Positions 36,555-45,318 of a stretch of DNA of 64,000 nucleotides are shown in pieces (position 1 is the stretch's first letter; each line of letters starts with the position of its first letter). Below the pieces are notes generated by a model. It was not told where the DNA came from, did no database searches, and was given only the letters and a program-made list of their open reading frames with translations. This stretch comes from Lacipirellula parvula (lineage in GTDB: Bacteria > Planctomycetota > Planctomycetia > Pirellulales > Lacipirellulaceae). The DNA lies in NCBI RefSeq assembly GCF_009177095.1, contig NZ_AP021861.1, positions 3,826,501 through 3,890,500 on the forward strand, written 5' to 3'. A program made the translations under genes and the position numbers.

Positions 36555-38423
36555 ATGAGCCTTCTTCACCTGATCTCCGCACGCTTGAATGTCGTCAACG
36601 GGGCCTGCATCCCGTTAGTGCTGGGATTTTGCCTCGCAGTAGTATCGCCCGCGCGCGGGCAAGTGGCGCCCGTCCCCTACGGCTCGCTCACCGTGCGGCT
36701 CCAGCCGCAAGCAACCGGGCTCAACGGCGTCCTCACCGGCAACACAGTGAACGCCCGCAGCCAGATGATTCCGATCGACATGACGCCCCTCGGCGACGGC
36801 CGCCAACTCGTGCTCACCCTCAGCGGACATGTGCGACTGCTGAAAGCCGACGGCACGCTCATGGCGGGGGCGTATCTCGACACCTACAACTCAAACTCGC
36901 CGCCGATCATCGGCACCACCGGCGGTGAAGTGACCGACTTCCGCCAAATCGGCAACACGAGCATCGCCGCTCACCCCGGCTTTCTCAACCCGCTGTCGCC
37001 GGGCTACGGACGCTTCTACACCATCACCAGCGAACTCCCCGACGTCTTCCCCGGCGACTTCGACGACGGCACCGATTCGGTCGTCGACAGCGTGCTGACG
37101 GAGTGGGCCGTCGCTCCCTCGGCGGTCGCCGCGGGAACGACGCTGCTTCCCGGCGTCAACGTCACGAAGCGCGAGATCCTACGCGCGGCTCGTCCCGGCA
37201 TCATCCACACGCTCGCCGATATGGCGTTCGGCCCCGACGGCACGCTCTACGTCACCAGCGGCGACGGCGGCGGCAACGCCTTTCCGAACACCGAGGGGAG
37301 CGCCTTCGAACAAGATCGGTGGACCAACGCTCAAGATCCTTCCAACATCTTTGGGTCGATCCTCCGCATCGACCCGATCAGCCTCCCCGGCGACACCCGA
37401 CCGACCGGCGGGCAGAACGGCCAGTATCGCATTCCCACCAACAACTTCGGCGCCGCCGACGGCGATCCGACCTCCCTCCCTGAAACATTTGCGTACGGCT
37501 TCCGCAGCCCGTATCGGATCAACGTCGATAAAACGAACGGCGCCGTCTACGTCGGCGACGTCGGCGAGGGGCAGCGTGAAGAGATCGATCGCGTTGCCAA
37601 CGGCGGCAACTACGGGTGGGGCGCCTACGAAGGAACCCGCGTCGAGCGCCCCGACCTCGTGGCCGGCGCCGCTGGGGTCGTTCCGCCCATGTTCGAGCTC
37701 TACCACAATCTCAACGGCCAAAGCGAATCGACGAACATCGTCGGCGGCTTCGTCTATCACGGCTCCGCCATCCCCGGCCTGCAAGGCAAATACGTCTTTG
37801 CCGACGTCGGCGAAAACAACGGGGGGCAACCAACCAACGTCGTCGACATCTACTACGGCGATCCCGCCACCTCGACGGCGAGTTCCCGCGACCAGATGTT
37901 TCGGTTCAATCTAGAGCTACCCGCCGGCGTCTCGCTGCCCGACCGCATCTGGAGCATCGCTGAAGACGCCCAAGGGGAGCTCTACCTGCTGGTCGGCCCT
38001 GATCGGCTCGACTTGTTCAATCGCACGCCAGGCGAGACCGATGGGGGCATCTGGAAACTGCTTGCTCCCTCGAATCCGCTCAATCAGATTGTCGGCGACG
38101 TCAATCAAGACGGCGTCGTCAACGGCAATGGCGCCGGCCTCCCCGCCAATGACGACGTGACCGCATTCATCGCTGGTTGGAAAAGCACCGGCTGGGCGAG
38201 CAACTACGACCGCTACACCCACGGCGACGTCAACCTGGATGGCAAGACGAACTTGCTCGATTGGTACATCCTGACGACGCACCATCAAAACGCCGGTAGC
38301 CTTGATTTGGCTGCCCTCTTGAACGGGGCGCCCGTCCCAGAGCCGAGCAGTTATTGGCTCTTGGTCGGCGGGCTGCTGTTACTCCGCCGCACGCCTTTCA
38401 GATCGCGCTCGTCTGAAGCTTAA
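36555..38423 (+). CDS. Sorbosone/PQQ-glucose dehydrogenase-like PEP-CTERM protein
   Basis: This 622-residue protein has a signal peptide (about 1-36) and a six-bladed propeller-like region. The latter includes IIHTLADMAFGPDGTLYVTS, FAYGFRSPYRINVDK, YVGDVGEGQREEIDRVANGG and NYGWGAYEG, typical of the soluble glucose/sorbosone dehydrogenase family. Dockerin-like repeats (GDVNQDGVVNGNGAGLPAND and GDVNLDGKTNLLDWYILTTH) and the anchor VPEPSSYWLLVGGLLLL follow. Cofactor residues were not checked one by one, so PQQ use is an inference. GAGGGG precedes the ATG at 36555; longer frames start within the DUF1501 gene and are rejected. It is the last gene of this transcription unit. Confidence 0.8.
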   Translation: MSLLHLISARLNVVNGACIPLVLGFCLAVVSPARGQVAPVPYGSLTVRLQPQATGLNGVLTGNTVNARSQMIPIDMTPLGDGRQLVLTLSGHVRLLKADGTLMAGAYLDTYNSNSPPIIGTTGGEVTDFRQIGNTSIAAHPGFLNPLSPGYGRFYTITSELPDVFPGDFDDGTDSVVDSVLTEWAVAPSAVAAGTTLLPGVNVTKREILRAARPGIIHTLADMAFGPDGTLYVTSGDGGGNAFPNTEGSAFEQDRWTNAQDPSNIFGSILRIDPISLPGDTRPTGGQNGQYRIPTNNFGAADGDPTSLPETFAYGFRSPYRINVDKTNGAVYVGDVGEGQREEIDRVANGGNYGWGAYEGTRVERPDLVAGAAGVVPPMFELYHNLNGQSESTNIVGGFVYHGSAIPGLQGKYVFADVGENNGGQPTNVVDIYYGDPATSTASSRDQMFRFNLELPAGVSLPDRIWSIAEDAQGELYLLVGPDRLDLFNRTPGETDGGIWKLLAPSNPLNQIVGDVNQDGVVNGNGAGLPANDDVTAFIAGWKSTGWASNYDRYTHGDVNLDGKTNLLDWYILTTHHQNAGSLDLAALLNGAPVPEPSSYWLLVGGLLLLRRTPFRSRSSEA

Positions 38424-38442
38424 GATTTTTGCCAAGCGTGCC

Positions 38443-39390
38443 CTAGCGCAGGTTCGCCAGATCCGGCGGGTAAACGTCGAAGTACGTCCCGCCAGCCGCC
38501 TTGCCGACTGCGATCCCGTCCATCACATCCTTCGAACCAAATCTCGGAGCGCTGTTCGCGGCGGCCGAGACCATTTCGAAACCGACGCGCGTGCCGGCCT
38601 TCGCCTCCCGCGCGATGAACAAGTGGTGGGGCGCCATCGGCTGCGTCGACGCCTTGAGCGCATTGTGCTCCAGCGTGAAGCGCTCGCCGAGCGCTTTCTT
38701 CCCGGCGGCGACGACCTGCCCAAGATATCGGTTCGCCGGCGGCCGGACGCTGATTGACAGAATGCATGCCGTATCAGGGAACGCCGCGGCATAGTCGGCG
38801 ATCGATCGCGACCAAGCGTCGGTCATCGCCCGATCGCTGTACCCCGCCACTTGCACGATCCCCGGGGCAGGGTGCATCTCGGCGCTCGGAAACGTCGGCC
38901 CGGTGATGTGGACGCCGACCAGCAGCGGATCGGCGGCGAACTTCTCGCCCAGCGCCTTCACCAGTTCGCCGTAACTTGCCGCCAACTCTGGCGACCAGGG
39001 CACCGGCGCCCCGCGGTACCACGCTCCGCCGATCCACTCCGGCGCACAACCGGCCCCGGTCATGACAAGCAACTTATACGGCTTGCCCGCCTCGTGGCAC
39101 CGCTTCACTTGCTCCTCAAGGAACGACAGGTCGATCTTTCCTTTCTCCGGCTGGAGCCATTTCCAGCGGGCCCGGATCGTCAGCCCCGCCAAGTGCGGCA
39201 GGGCCAGCTGCTCCGCCGAAATCACCCGGCGATTTCCAGGCTGCAGCACGGCAGGGTCGCCCGGTTGGAGTGCAAAATAGCCCGCCGGAACCCGCAGCTT
39301 GCCCCCTTCCGCAGCGATAGCGCCGGCAGTGGAAGCGACGCATGCGAGCGCCGACAGATAGCCCAGCATTGCAGTCATTGCTTTAATCAT
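38443..39390 (-). CDS. Secreted TIM-barrel-like protein, paralogue of 39631-40575
   Basis: This 315-residue protein has a signal peptide (about 1-26, ending IAAE). Its pattern suggests a glycosidase-like barrel: LAGLTIRARWKWLQPEKGKI, then FLEEQVKRCHEAGKPYKLLV, GAPVPWSPELAASYGELVKA and VGVHITGPTFPSAEMH. Strand order and W-rich segments resemble GH42-type beta-galactosidases, but no catalytic Glu pair is certain. It aligns over its length with the divergent neighbour (shared ERW or RARWKWL, PLFK or GAP, PWxxxxLAAxxG, VGVxxxGPT, ALKAxTQxxAPHH, VGFEMV). The start at 39390 gives a natural signal peptide; a longer frame to 39495 is rejected. The function is unknown. Confidence 0.7.
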   Translation of the reverse strand: MIKAMTAMLGYLSALACVASTAGAIAAEGGKLRVPAGYFALQPGDPAVLQPGNRRVISAEQLALPHLAGLTIRARWKWLQPEKGKIDLSFLEEQVKRCHEAGKPYKLLVMTGAGCAPEWIGGAWYRGAPVPWSPELAASYGELVKALGEKFAADPLLVGVHITGPTFPSAEMHPAPGIVQVAGYSDRAMTDAWSRSIADYAAAFPDTACILSISVRPPANRYLGQVVAAGKKALGERFTLEHNALKASTQPMAPHHLFIAREAKAGTRVGFEMVSAAANSAPRFGSKDVMDGIAVGKAAGGTYFDVYPPDLANLR

Positions 39391-39465
39391 GGTGATATCT
39401 TTAATTGACGCGAAATGGACACTTGCCGCCGCGGCTCGCTGAACTCGCCGCTCAGCACGAAAACG

Positions 39466-39481
39466 CCCCTCGCGTGAGGGG
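39466..39481 (-). promoter_or_regulatory. Hairpin with T run in a divergent leader
   Basis: CCCCTC (39466-39471) pairs with GAGGGG (39476-39481) around GCGT. Read on the minus strand it is followed by GCGTTTTCGTG. It lies 75 bases upstream of the minus-strand barrel gene and could be an attenuator or leader terminator. It may also be a chance structure in a GC-rich spacer. Confidence 0.35.
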
Positions 39482-39630
39482 GTAAAGTCACTCAATCTGG
39501 AATTCTTGAGGTGGACTGCCGCAATCGAACGTAGCCCTGCGATCGGCCCTGCATAGAATTCGCCTCCCCGGGCAGTTCAGCGTTCTCTTCTCCGCCCGGC
39601 CGCCTCACGGAACAGGAACTGGAAGGATCT

Positions 39631-40575
39631 ATGATGAAGCAATTGTTCGCTTGCGCTGTACTCGCTATCGGATCGCTCGTCGCCCTCTCTCCGCTCTCTG
39701 CGGTCGCCCAAGTCCGCCAGCCAGTCGGCTACTTCGTGATGCAGGAAGTCGGCTCTCAAAACATCAAAGACGTGAAGCTCGCCTCTCCCGCCTTCACCGG
39801 CATCGTCATCCGCGAGCGTTGGTCGTCGCTCAATCCGGCCCCCGGGGTCTACAACTGGAAGTTCCTCGACGGCCAAACGGCGCGTGCCCGCCGCCTCGGC
39901 AAAGCCTACATCCTTGCCATCTACACCGGCAACAATGCGCCCCTCTGGCTCGGCGTCCCGCTGTTCAAGTCGGCGCCGTTGCCATGGGATTCAAAAATGC
40001 TCGCCGCCCACGGCCAAATGGTCGCCATGCTCGGCCAACGCTACGGTCGCGACGCCAACCTCGTCGGCGTCGAACTGAGCGGCCCGACGCGCGGCCCCTC
40101 TGGTTCGCTCGAAATGCACCTCGCCGACGGTCTGCTCCAGCATCCTTCCTACCGGCCCGAGAACGTCGCCCTCGCCTGGATGCAGTGCATTAACCAGTAT
40201 GGCGCCGCCTTCCCGCAGTGCGGTCTCATCTCCGACGGCGGCATCGCTCCCGGCGGCAAGGACGGGTCCATCACGCAAGCCGTCTTCAATCACCTCTATC
40301 AAACCTATCCAATGCAGGCGAACGTCTCGCACTGCGCCCTCAAGGCGAACACGCAGGAATCGGCTCCGCACCATGCCATCGTCGTCGCGATGGCCCGCCG
40401 TGGCTGCAGCGTGGGCTTTGAAATGGTCGGTCCTTCCGTCGCCGGAGTAAACGGCGAGGGAGGCCCCGTCGCCCGCTTCAGCGGCGACTTCGATTCCGCA
40501 CTCGCCATCGCCAATCGCGCCGGAGCGAGCTGGCTGAAGATCTACCAAGGCGACGAGTTCAACGCGATGGACTGA
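39631..40575 (+). CDS. Secreted TIM-barrel-like protein, divergent paralogue
   Basis: This 314-residue protein has a signal peptide (about 1-26, ending AVAQ). Barrel-like segments are AFTGIVIRERWSSLNPAPGV, then LDGQTARARRLGKAYILAIY, SAPLPWDSKMLAAHGQMVAM, LVGVELSGPTRGPSGSLEMH and SAPHHAIVVAMARRGCSVGF. It is related to the neighbouring minus-strand gene, with both units sharing a 240-base divergent promoter region. GGAAGGATCT precedes the ATG at 39631. Possible substrates are polysaccharides, given the domain style, but no catalytic residue assignment is secure. Followed by a bidirectional terminator. Confidence 0.7.
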   Translation: MMKQLFACAVLAIGSLVALSPLSAVAQVRQPVGYFVMQEVGSQNIKDVKLASPAFTGIVIRERWSSLNPAPGVYNWKFLDGQTARARRLGKAYILAIYTGNNAPLWLGVPLFKSAPLPWDSKMLAAHGQMVAMLGQRYGRDANLVGVELSGPTRGPSGSLEMHLADGLLQHPSYRPENVALAWMQCINQYGAAFPQCGLISDGGIAPGGKDGSITQAVFNHLYQTYPMQANVSHCALKANTQESAPHHAIVVAMARRGCSVGFEMVGPSVAGVNGEGGPVARFSGDFDSALAIANRAGASWLKIYQGDEFNAMD

Positions 40576-40609
40576 GCGGTCGCAAACGCGGCGAACTGAT
40601 AATATTGAA

Positions 40610-40645
40610 AACGGCGGGCTGCTCGCTCGGCCCGCCGTTCTTTTT
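40610..40645. terminator. Bidirectional intrinsic terminator
   Basis: AACGGCGGGC (40610-40619) pairs with GCCCGCCGTT (40630-40639), followed on the plus strand by CTTTTTCT. On the minus strand a TTTTCAATATT run follows. It lies between the convergent barrel and sulfotransferase genes and can end both. Confidence 0.85.
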
Positions 40646-41233
40646 CTACTCTTTGCGATTGCGATAAAGCGACGCATCGACCACGCCTTGCATCGCCGCA
40701 GCGTCTAAGATCCCGCCTAAAAACTCGTTTACCCGCCCGATTTCAGCCGCGGGATTCGCGAGCATCTGGTTGTAGTTCACGTCGATCAGTTCGATGTGTT
40801 GCTGCTTGGCGGCCCAATCGTAAAACCGCTCGATCTCCGACCGAAACAGCTTCGCCATCATCTCCGGCGAAACCGCGTCGCCCGCGCTGTGACGGTTCAG
40901 CATCACCTGCTGAGACGCCAAAATCTCGTCGAGTTCCCGCCGCATGAACAGCACGCGGTACGTCCGGTCGGCGGGCAAATCGTACAGCAGGCGGTACACC
41001 ATTTTGACCGCTTTGCCGTTAGCGCCCTCCAGCCAAGAGGCGTCTTCTGACGTCTTTTTGACGGCTTCGAACTCGTAGTACCCGTTCGGGTTATCGTCAT
41101 CCGCGGTGCGGATTTCGTCCGTCATCACCTTGAGTCCGCCATGCTCCAGCATGCGCATCATCATCGAGGTTCCCGAACGGGGCAGGCCGGAAACAATGGT
41201 CAGAAACTCGGCGGTGGCTGTCGACATAATCAT
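40646..41233 (-). CDS. Sulfotransferase family protein
   Basis: The 195-residue protein has the P-loop-like 5'-phosphosulfate site FLTIVSGLPRSGTSMMMRML near the N-terminus. The 3'-phosphate region RVLFMRRELDEILASQQVML follows, which fits the PAPS-dependent sulfotransferase family. It is short for the family (usually 250-300 residues) but keeps both nucleotide-binding segments. It would transfer sulfate from PAPS to a hydroxyl or amine in the cytoplasm. Two in-frame ATGs lie six bases apart (41233 and 41227). It is convergent to the barrel gene and next to the large glycan cluster, but transcribed away from it. Confidence 0.75.
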   Translation of the reverse strand: MIMSTATAEFLTIVSGLPRSGTSMMMRMLEHGGLKVMTDEIRTADDDNPNGYYEFEAVKKTSEDASWLEGANGKAVKMVYRLLYDLPADRTYRVLFMRRELDEILASQQVMLNRHSAGDAVSPEMMAKLFRSEIERFYDWAAKQQHIELIDVNYNQMLANPAAEIGRVNEFLGGILDAAAMQGVVDASLYRNRKE

Positions 41234-42216
41234 CTCAGCGTGAAATCGATCGGATCACAATCGGCACTCGAACTATTGTCGCAATGCCATAAACCACTAC
41301 AGATATAGTGATTCGCGCCGCCCCCGCGCTTCATCCGCATCTCGCGTGGCCGCCATGCCGCCCGCAAGTGATATGCCCAGTCGTGGCTTTCAGGGAGCGT
41401 AGAAATCTTTCTCGCTGTTGTACTCGCTCGCCGGCCCGGTGCAAGTCTTTTGCGGGCAAGCGATCGCGCAGTCTCGCGGCAGTTGCTGCTCGCTCGATGA
41501 GCAGATTCCCAGCCAAGTTCGAGCCGCGCCGCCGCCGCCATCCCTATTGAAGTGATGAACAGGCGCTAACTGAATTGGTCGTTGCGCGTCCAGCGCGTAG
41601 TGCAAACGCCCAAACGGAATTTTCTGGCGCGACGTTTGCTTTCTTTGCGAGCGAACTATTGCTATTGACTCCGCAATGCTGTTCAATGGCCCCTGCTTGG
41701 TTGGGAAGAGGCACCACCATCCCCCCGCATGTGAGCGTTACGCCGTCCTAACGTCTGCGCACTGACGCGCGATTACCGGCTTCAAGCTCACGTCCCTAAC
41801 CTAACCCGCCGTACGATCTCCACAGATCAGTCGGCATACCTCGTTCGTCAGTAATCGCCGCGCCGCTCCGCGGTTCCAGTCCATTTCTAAATTGCTTTGC
41901 TCACGCCGATCCCATTTGCGGAAGGTAGTGCCGTGACCTCGTTGCGTCACCACAGAAGCGGACAACGCCCCTCTCGGGTCGTCCGCCTCTACGCCTCGAA
42001 GCAGTTATTTCCATGCGTCGAGTCTTATTTAGATTCTGCGCAGCGGATTTACGGGCCTTCATCGGGCGTCCGCGCATCGGCTACGCGTCAAACTCCATGT
42101 GAGGATCGCGCGTCCTCGCCAATTCGAACGAAATCGATTCTTCCCGCCTCACGCATCGCCGGCGTCGGTCGTCGATCGACGCCTTCATCCTCCGCAACCC
42201 ATTCGGAGCGCGAGTC
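41234..42216. other. Long non-coding region upstream of the glycan cluster
   Basis: This 983-nt stretch lies between the divergent sulfotransferase and GT4 genes. Possible frames on both strands (such as 41390-41686 minus and 41897-42220 plus) are rich in Arg, Ser and Cys, lack ribosome sites, and are not convincing. It must carry the promoter of the large cluster; TTGACTCCGCAATGCTG near 41667 is one possible -35 site. A regulatory RNA or a decayed gene cannot be excluded. Confidence 0.4.
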
Positions 42217-43605
42217 ATGATCAACACGTTGCGTCCCAGCAAGAAGCACGTTCGCTCGCTCCCCGCCGCCGTCTCCGAGAGCGGCGTCGTCGGACCGGAA
42301 CCGCCGCTGAAGGTTTGCGTCCTCGCCGCTTGTCCCTTCCCCGCCAACCACGGCACGCCTGGCTCGATTCGCGAACTCGTCGAAGCCACCGCCGAGCGCG
42401 GCCACGAAGTGCACGTCGTCACCTACCACATCGGCGAAGAGTTGCCGCTGCGGAACGTTCATCTCCACCGCATTCCCGACTGGACCGGCGAACGCACCGT
42501 CAAGGTCGGTCCGACGAAGTATCGGCCGCTGTACGATTTTCAGATGGTGCTCAAGACGCTGCAGGTGCTGCGGCGGAACAAGGTCGACCTGATCCATGCC
42601 CATGGCTACGAAGCCGCACTCGTGGCCGCCTGCTGCCACCCCTTCGTCCGCAAGCCGATCGTTTACAGCGCCCACAACGCGATGGGCGACGAACTCGCGA
42701 GCTACAACTTCTTCCGCTCGAAGCGGATGGCCAACGGCCTCGCCTGGCTCCTCGACCGTACCGTCCCCCGCATTGGCGATCGCTGCATCCCCCACAGCGT
42801 CAACTTGCAAGAATTCCTCTACGCTCGCGGTCTGGAGAAGCGAACCGAAGCAGTTCTCAACTTCGGCGTCAACTTCGACGCAATGCCGGTCGGCGACCGG
42901 ACGGCGCTTCGCCAAGCATTCAACCTGACCGACGAGCCGGTGATCCTCTACTCGGGCGTCATCGACAAATTCCAGCGCCTCGATTTGCTGCTGGAAGCAA
43001 TGGTGCACGTCCTGCCGCGCTTCCCGCGGGCGAAACTGCTGCTGCTCACCAACGTCCCCAATGCCGAAAACGAAGCCATCCTCCGCGAGCATGCCCGGGC
43101 CCTCGGCATCGAAGACAACGTGATGATGATGGTCCCGCGCTCGCTCGACGACGGCCTCAAGCTGCTGTCGATGTGCGACCTCGCCGTCGTCCCGCGACCC
43201 AAGGCGCCAGGGTTCCCGATCAAGTTGCTTAATTACCTTGCGGCCAAGCGCCCCTGCGTGATGTACGCCAGCTCGTGCAGCCGGCTGTCGCATGGCGAGC
43301 ACGTCTGGCTCGCATCGGAAGACACTCCGAAATCGTTGGGAGACGCCTTGGTGCAGGTTCTCAAGGATGACGCGCTCCGTAATCGGATTGCCGAGGGGGG
43401 CCACCAGTTCGTCCGCGCACGGCACGACCGCCGTGCGGCCGCCGCCCAACTTTGCAACGTGTACCTCGACTTGCTGCGCACGACGCGCCGCTGGAACGAT
43501 ATTGCCGCCCGCCCGGCCCGTGTCGTTCCGAACATCGAACAATCCGACGAACTTGAAGCGTTCGACGGTGAATCCAAGGAGATGCAGGCCAATGCCTACG
43601 CCTAA
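42217..43605 (+). CDS. GT4 glycosyltransferase, first gene of the glycan-lipid cluster
   Basis: The 462-residue protein has the N-terminal VCVLAACPFPANHGTPGSIR and VDLIHAHGYEAALVAACCHP, then VILYSGVIDKFQRLDLLLEA and the donor-site segment PKAPGFPIKLLNYLAAKRPC, where K-L-L-N-Y-L-A replaces the more usual E-A-M-A pattern. GGAG lies about eight bases before the ATG. It belongs to the GT-B fold and acts at the cytoplasmic face. Its end overlaps the next gene by 14 bases (43592-43605), indicating a single transcript. The transferred sugar and the acceptor are unknown. Confidence 0.85.
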   Translation: MINTLRPSKKHVRSLPAAVSESGVVGPEPPLKVCVLAACPFPANHGTPGSIRELVEATAERGHEVHVVTYHIGEELPLRNVHLHRIPDWTGERTVKVGPTKYRPLYDFQMVLKTLQVLRRNKVDLIHAHGYEAALVAACCHPFVRKPIVYSAHNAMGDELASYNFFRSKRMANGLAWLLDRTVPRIGDRCIPHSVNLQEFLYARGLEKRTEAVLNFGVNFDAMPVGDRTALRQAFNLTDEPVILYSGVIDKFQRLDLLLEAMVHVLPRFPRAKLLLLTNVPNAENEAILREHARALGIEDNVMMMVPRSLDDGLKLLSMCDLAVVPRPKAPGFPIKLLNYLAAKRPCVMYASSCSRLSHGEHVWLASEDTPKSLGDALVQVLKDDALRNRIAEGGHQFVRARHDRRAAAAQLCNVYLDLLRTTRRWNDIAARPARVVPNIEQSDELEAFDGESKEMQANAYA

Positions 43606-45283
43606 TTACAAGGTGCTGATCGTCGGCCTCGACGGCGCGACGTTCGACCTGATGCTGCCGTGGATCGAGGAAGGAAAACTCCCGAACCTCGCCCGCATCA
43701 TGCGCAGCGGAGCGAAGAGCCCGCTCGAGTCGACCGTGCCGCCGATCACGCCGTGCGCCTGGTCGAGCTTTATGACGGGCAAGAACCCCGGCAAGCACGG
43801 CCTGTTCGACTTCATCGAGCCCGACGACAACCACGGCTTTAAGTTTACGAACGCCTCCTACCGCGACGGCGAAACATTGTGGGGCTGCCTCAGCCGCCAC
43901 GGCCGCCGCGTCGGCGTCGTCAACGTCCCGATGACGTTCCCGCCGGAACCGGTCAACGGCTTCCTGATCTCGGGCCTCGACACGCCGCACGACCTCAGCG
44001 CGTTCATGTACCCGGTCGAAGTTCGCTCCGAGCTGAAGATGGCGGGCATTAAGTACCGCATCGATCAGCAACATCTGGGCAACATGCGGACCGACGAACG
44101 CCGTCGCGCCCAGCTCGACGACATCTTCGCCTGCGAACGCGATCGCACCACGGCGTTCCAGCTCCTGTCCGAACAACGCCCCTGCGACTTCCGCATGATC
44201 GTCTTCGGATCGACCGACCAAGTGCAGCACCACTTCTGGCACTTCATGGATGCGTCGCACGACAAGCACGATGCCGCCGGCGCCGAGAAGTTCAGCACTG
44301 CCATCCTCGACACCTACGTCCACTGCGACGAACAACTCGGCATCCTCCTCGACGAGTGCGACGACGACACGATCGTCGTCATCATGTCCGACCACGGCTT
44401 CGGCCCGATGTCGAACGTCCGCGTTCGCGTCAATCAGATTCTCGCCGAAGCCGGGCTGCTGAAGTTCGTCGAAAGCTCCGCCCCTGGCAAGCTCAAGCAG
44501 TCGCTCGCCGCGTGGCTCGACCGGATGATTCGCTCGACGCTTTCCTCCGACGCCAAGCGCCGTATCGCCGGCATGCTGCCGCGGCTGCGAACTTGGTTTG
44601 AAACGCTCGACGAGACGCAAATCAACTGGGACGAAACGAGCGCCTACGTCAACGAGGCGTACCGCTCCAGCCCCGCCATTTGGCTCAACCGCCTGCAAGA
44701 TCTGGACGAAGGCGAAGTGGCGGAACTACGCGACCGTATCGAGCAGATCATGCTCTCGCTCGTCGATCCGCAAACGGGCGAACCGGTGATCACCCACTTG
44801 GCCCGCCCCAGCGAGCTCTACCACGGCCCCCATTCCAGCAAGGCGCCCGACCTGCTCCCCGCGTGGTGGACCGACGGGTTCCTGCTCGATCAGAGCATGC
44901 CCGCCGCGGCCGGCTTGCCGAACGTCGAGCGTTCGACCGCGCCGCTCGAGGGAGGCGTCGAGTTCGCCGCCTCGCACCGTCTCGACGGCGTTTTCATGAT
45001 CAGCGGCGGTCCGATCTCGCCCGAATTTTCGTTCTCCGACGCCAAAATTGTCGACGTGACCCCGACCGTCCTGTATTTAATGGGTCTGCCGATTCCCGAC
45101 GACATGGATGGCAAGGTCCTGGTCGAGGCGATTGATTCCGACTTCCTCGCCGCTAACCCGATTCGCTACGAATCGACCGAAGATGGCGCCGTGAGCGAAG
45201 TCGACAACGCCCCGCGCGGGTTCTCGAAAGACGAATCAGAGATGATCGCGCGTCGTCTCCAAGCCTTGGGATACATCCAATAG
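43592..45283 (+). CDS. AlkP-superfamily phosphohydrolase/transferase, copy 1
   Basis: This 563-residue protein lacks a signal peptide and membrane segment and starts MPTPNYKVLIVGLDGATFDL (metal ligand Asp14). WSSFMTGKNPGKHGLFDF carries the nucleophile Thr or Ser around residues 58-62, and VVIMSDHGFGPMSNV the second metal site. It ends RLQALGYIQ. This matches the predicted AlkP-superfamily phosphohydrolase/phosphomutase group seen near glycan genes in several phyla. It likely handles a phosphorylated sugar or lipid head group, or transfers phosphate. AAGGAG precedes the ATG at 43592 by ten bases. A second copy follows at 45319. Confidence 0.85.
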   Translation: MPTPNYKVLIVGLDGATFDLMLPWIEEGKLPNLARIMRSGAKSPLESTVPPITPCAWSSFMTGKNPGKHGLFDFIEPDDNHGFKFTNASYRDGETLWGCLSRHGRRVGVVNVPMTFPPEPVNGFLISGLDTPHDLSAFMYPVEVRSELKMAGIKYRIDQQHLGNMRTDERRRAQLDDIFACERDRTTAFQLLSEQRPCDFRMIVFGSTDQVQHHFWHFMDASHDKHDAAGAEKFSTAILDTYVHCDEQLGILLDECDDDTIVVIMSDHGFGPMSNVRVRVNQILAEAGLLKFVESSAPGKLKQSLAAWLDRMIRSTLSSDAKRRIAGMLPRLRTWFETLDETQINWDETSAYVNEAYRSSPAIWLNRLQDLDEGEVAELRDRIEQIMLSLVDPQTGEPVITHLARPSELYHGPHSSKAPDLLPAWWTDGFLLDQSMPAAAGLPNVERSTAPLEGGVEFAASHRLDGVFMISGGPISPEFSFSDAKIVDVTPTVLYLMGLPIPDDMDGKVLVEAIDSDFLAANPIRYESTEDGAVSEVDNAPRGFSKDESEMIARRLQALGYIQ

Positions 45284-45318
45284 CCATCGCACTCGGCGGC
45301 CCGAGAGGAATTTCAGAT

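Noticed and set aside
41390-41686. Possible minus-strand gene in the long spacer
   Set aside because: No ribosome site or recognisable motif; Cys-, Ser- and Arg-rich like a chance frame.
42088-43542. 484-codon minus-strand frame opposite the GT4 gene
   Set aside because: Composition is that of a codon-antisense shadow; the plus-strand GT4 protein is clearly recognisable.
43361-44698. 445-codon minus-strand frame opposite the first AlkP gene
   Set aside because: Antisense shadow of a gene with conserved catalytic motifs.
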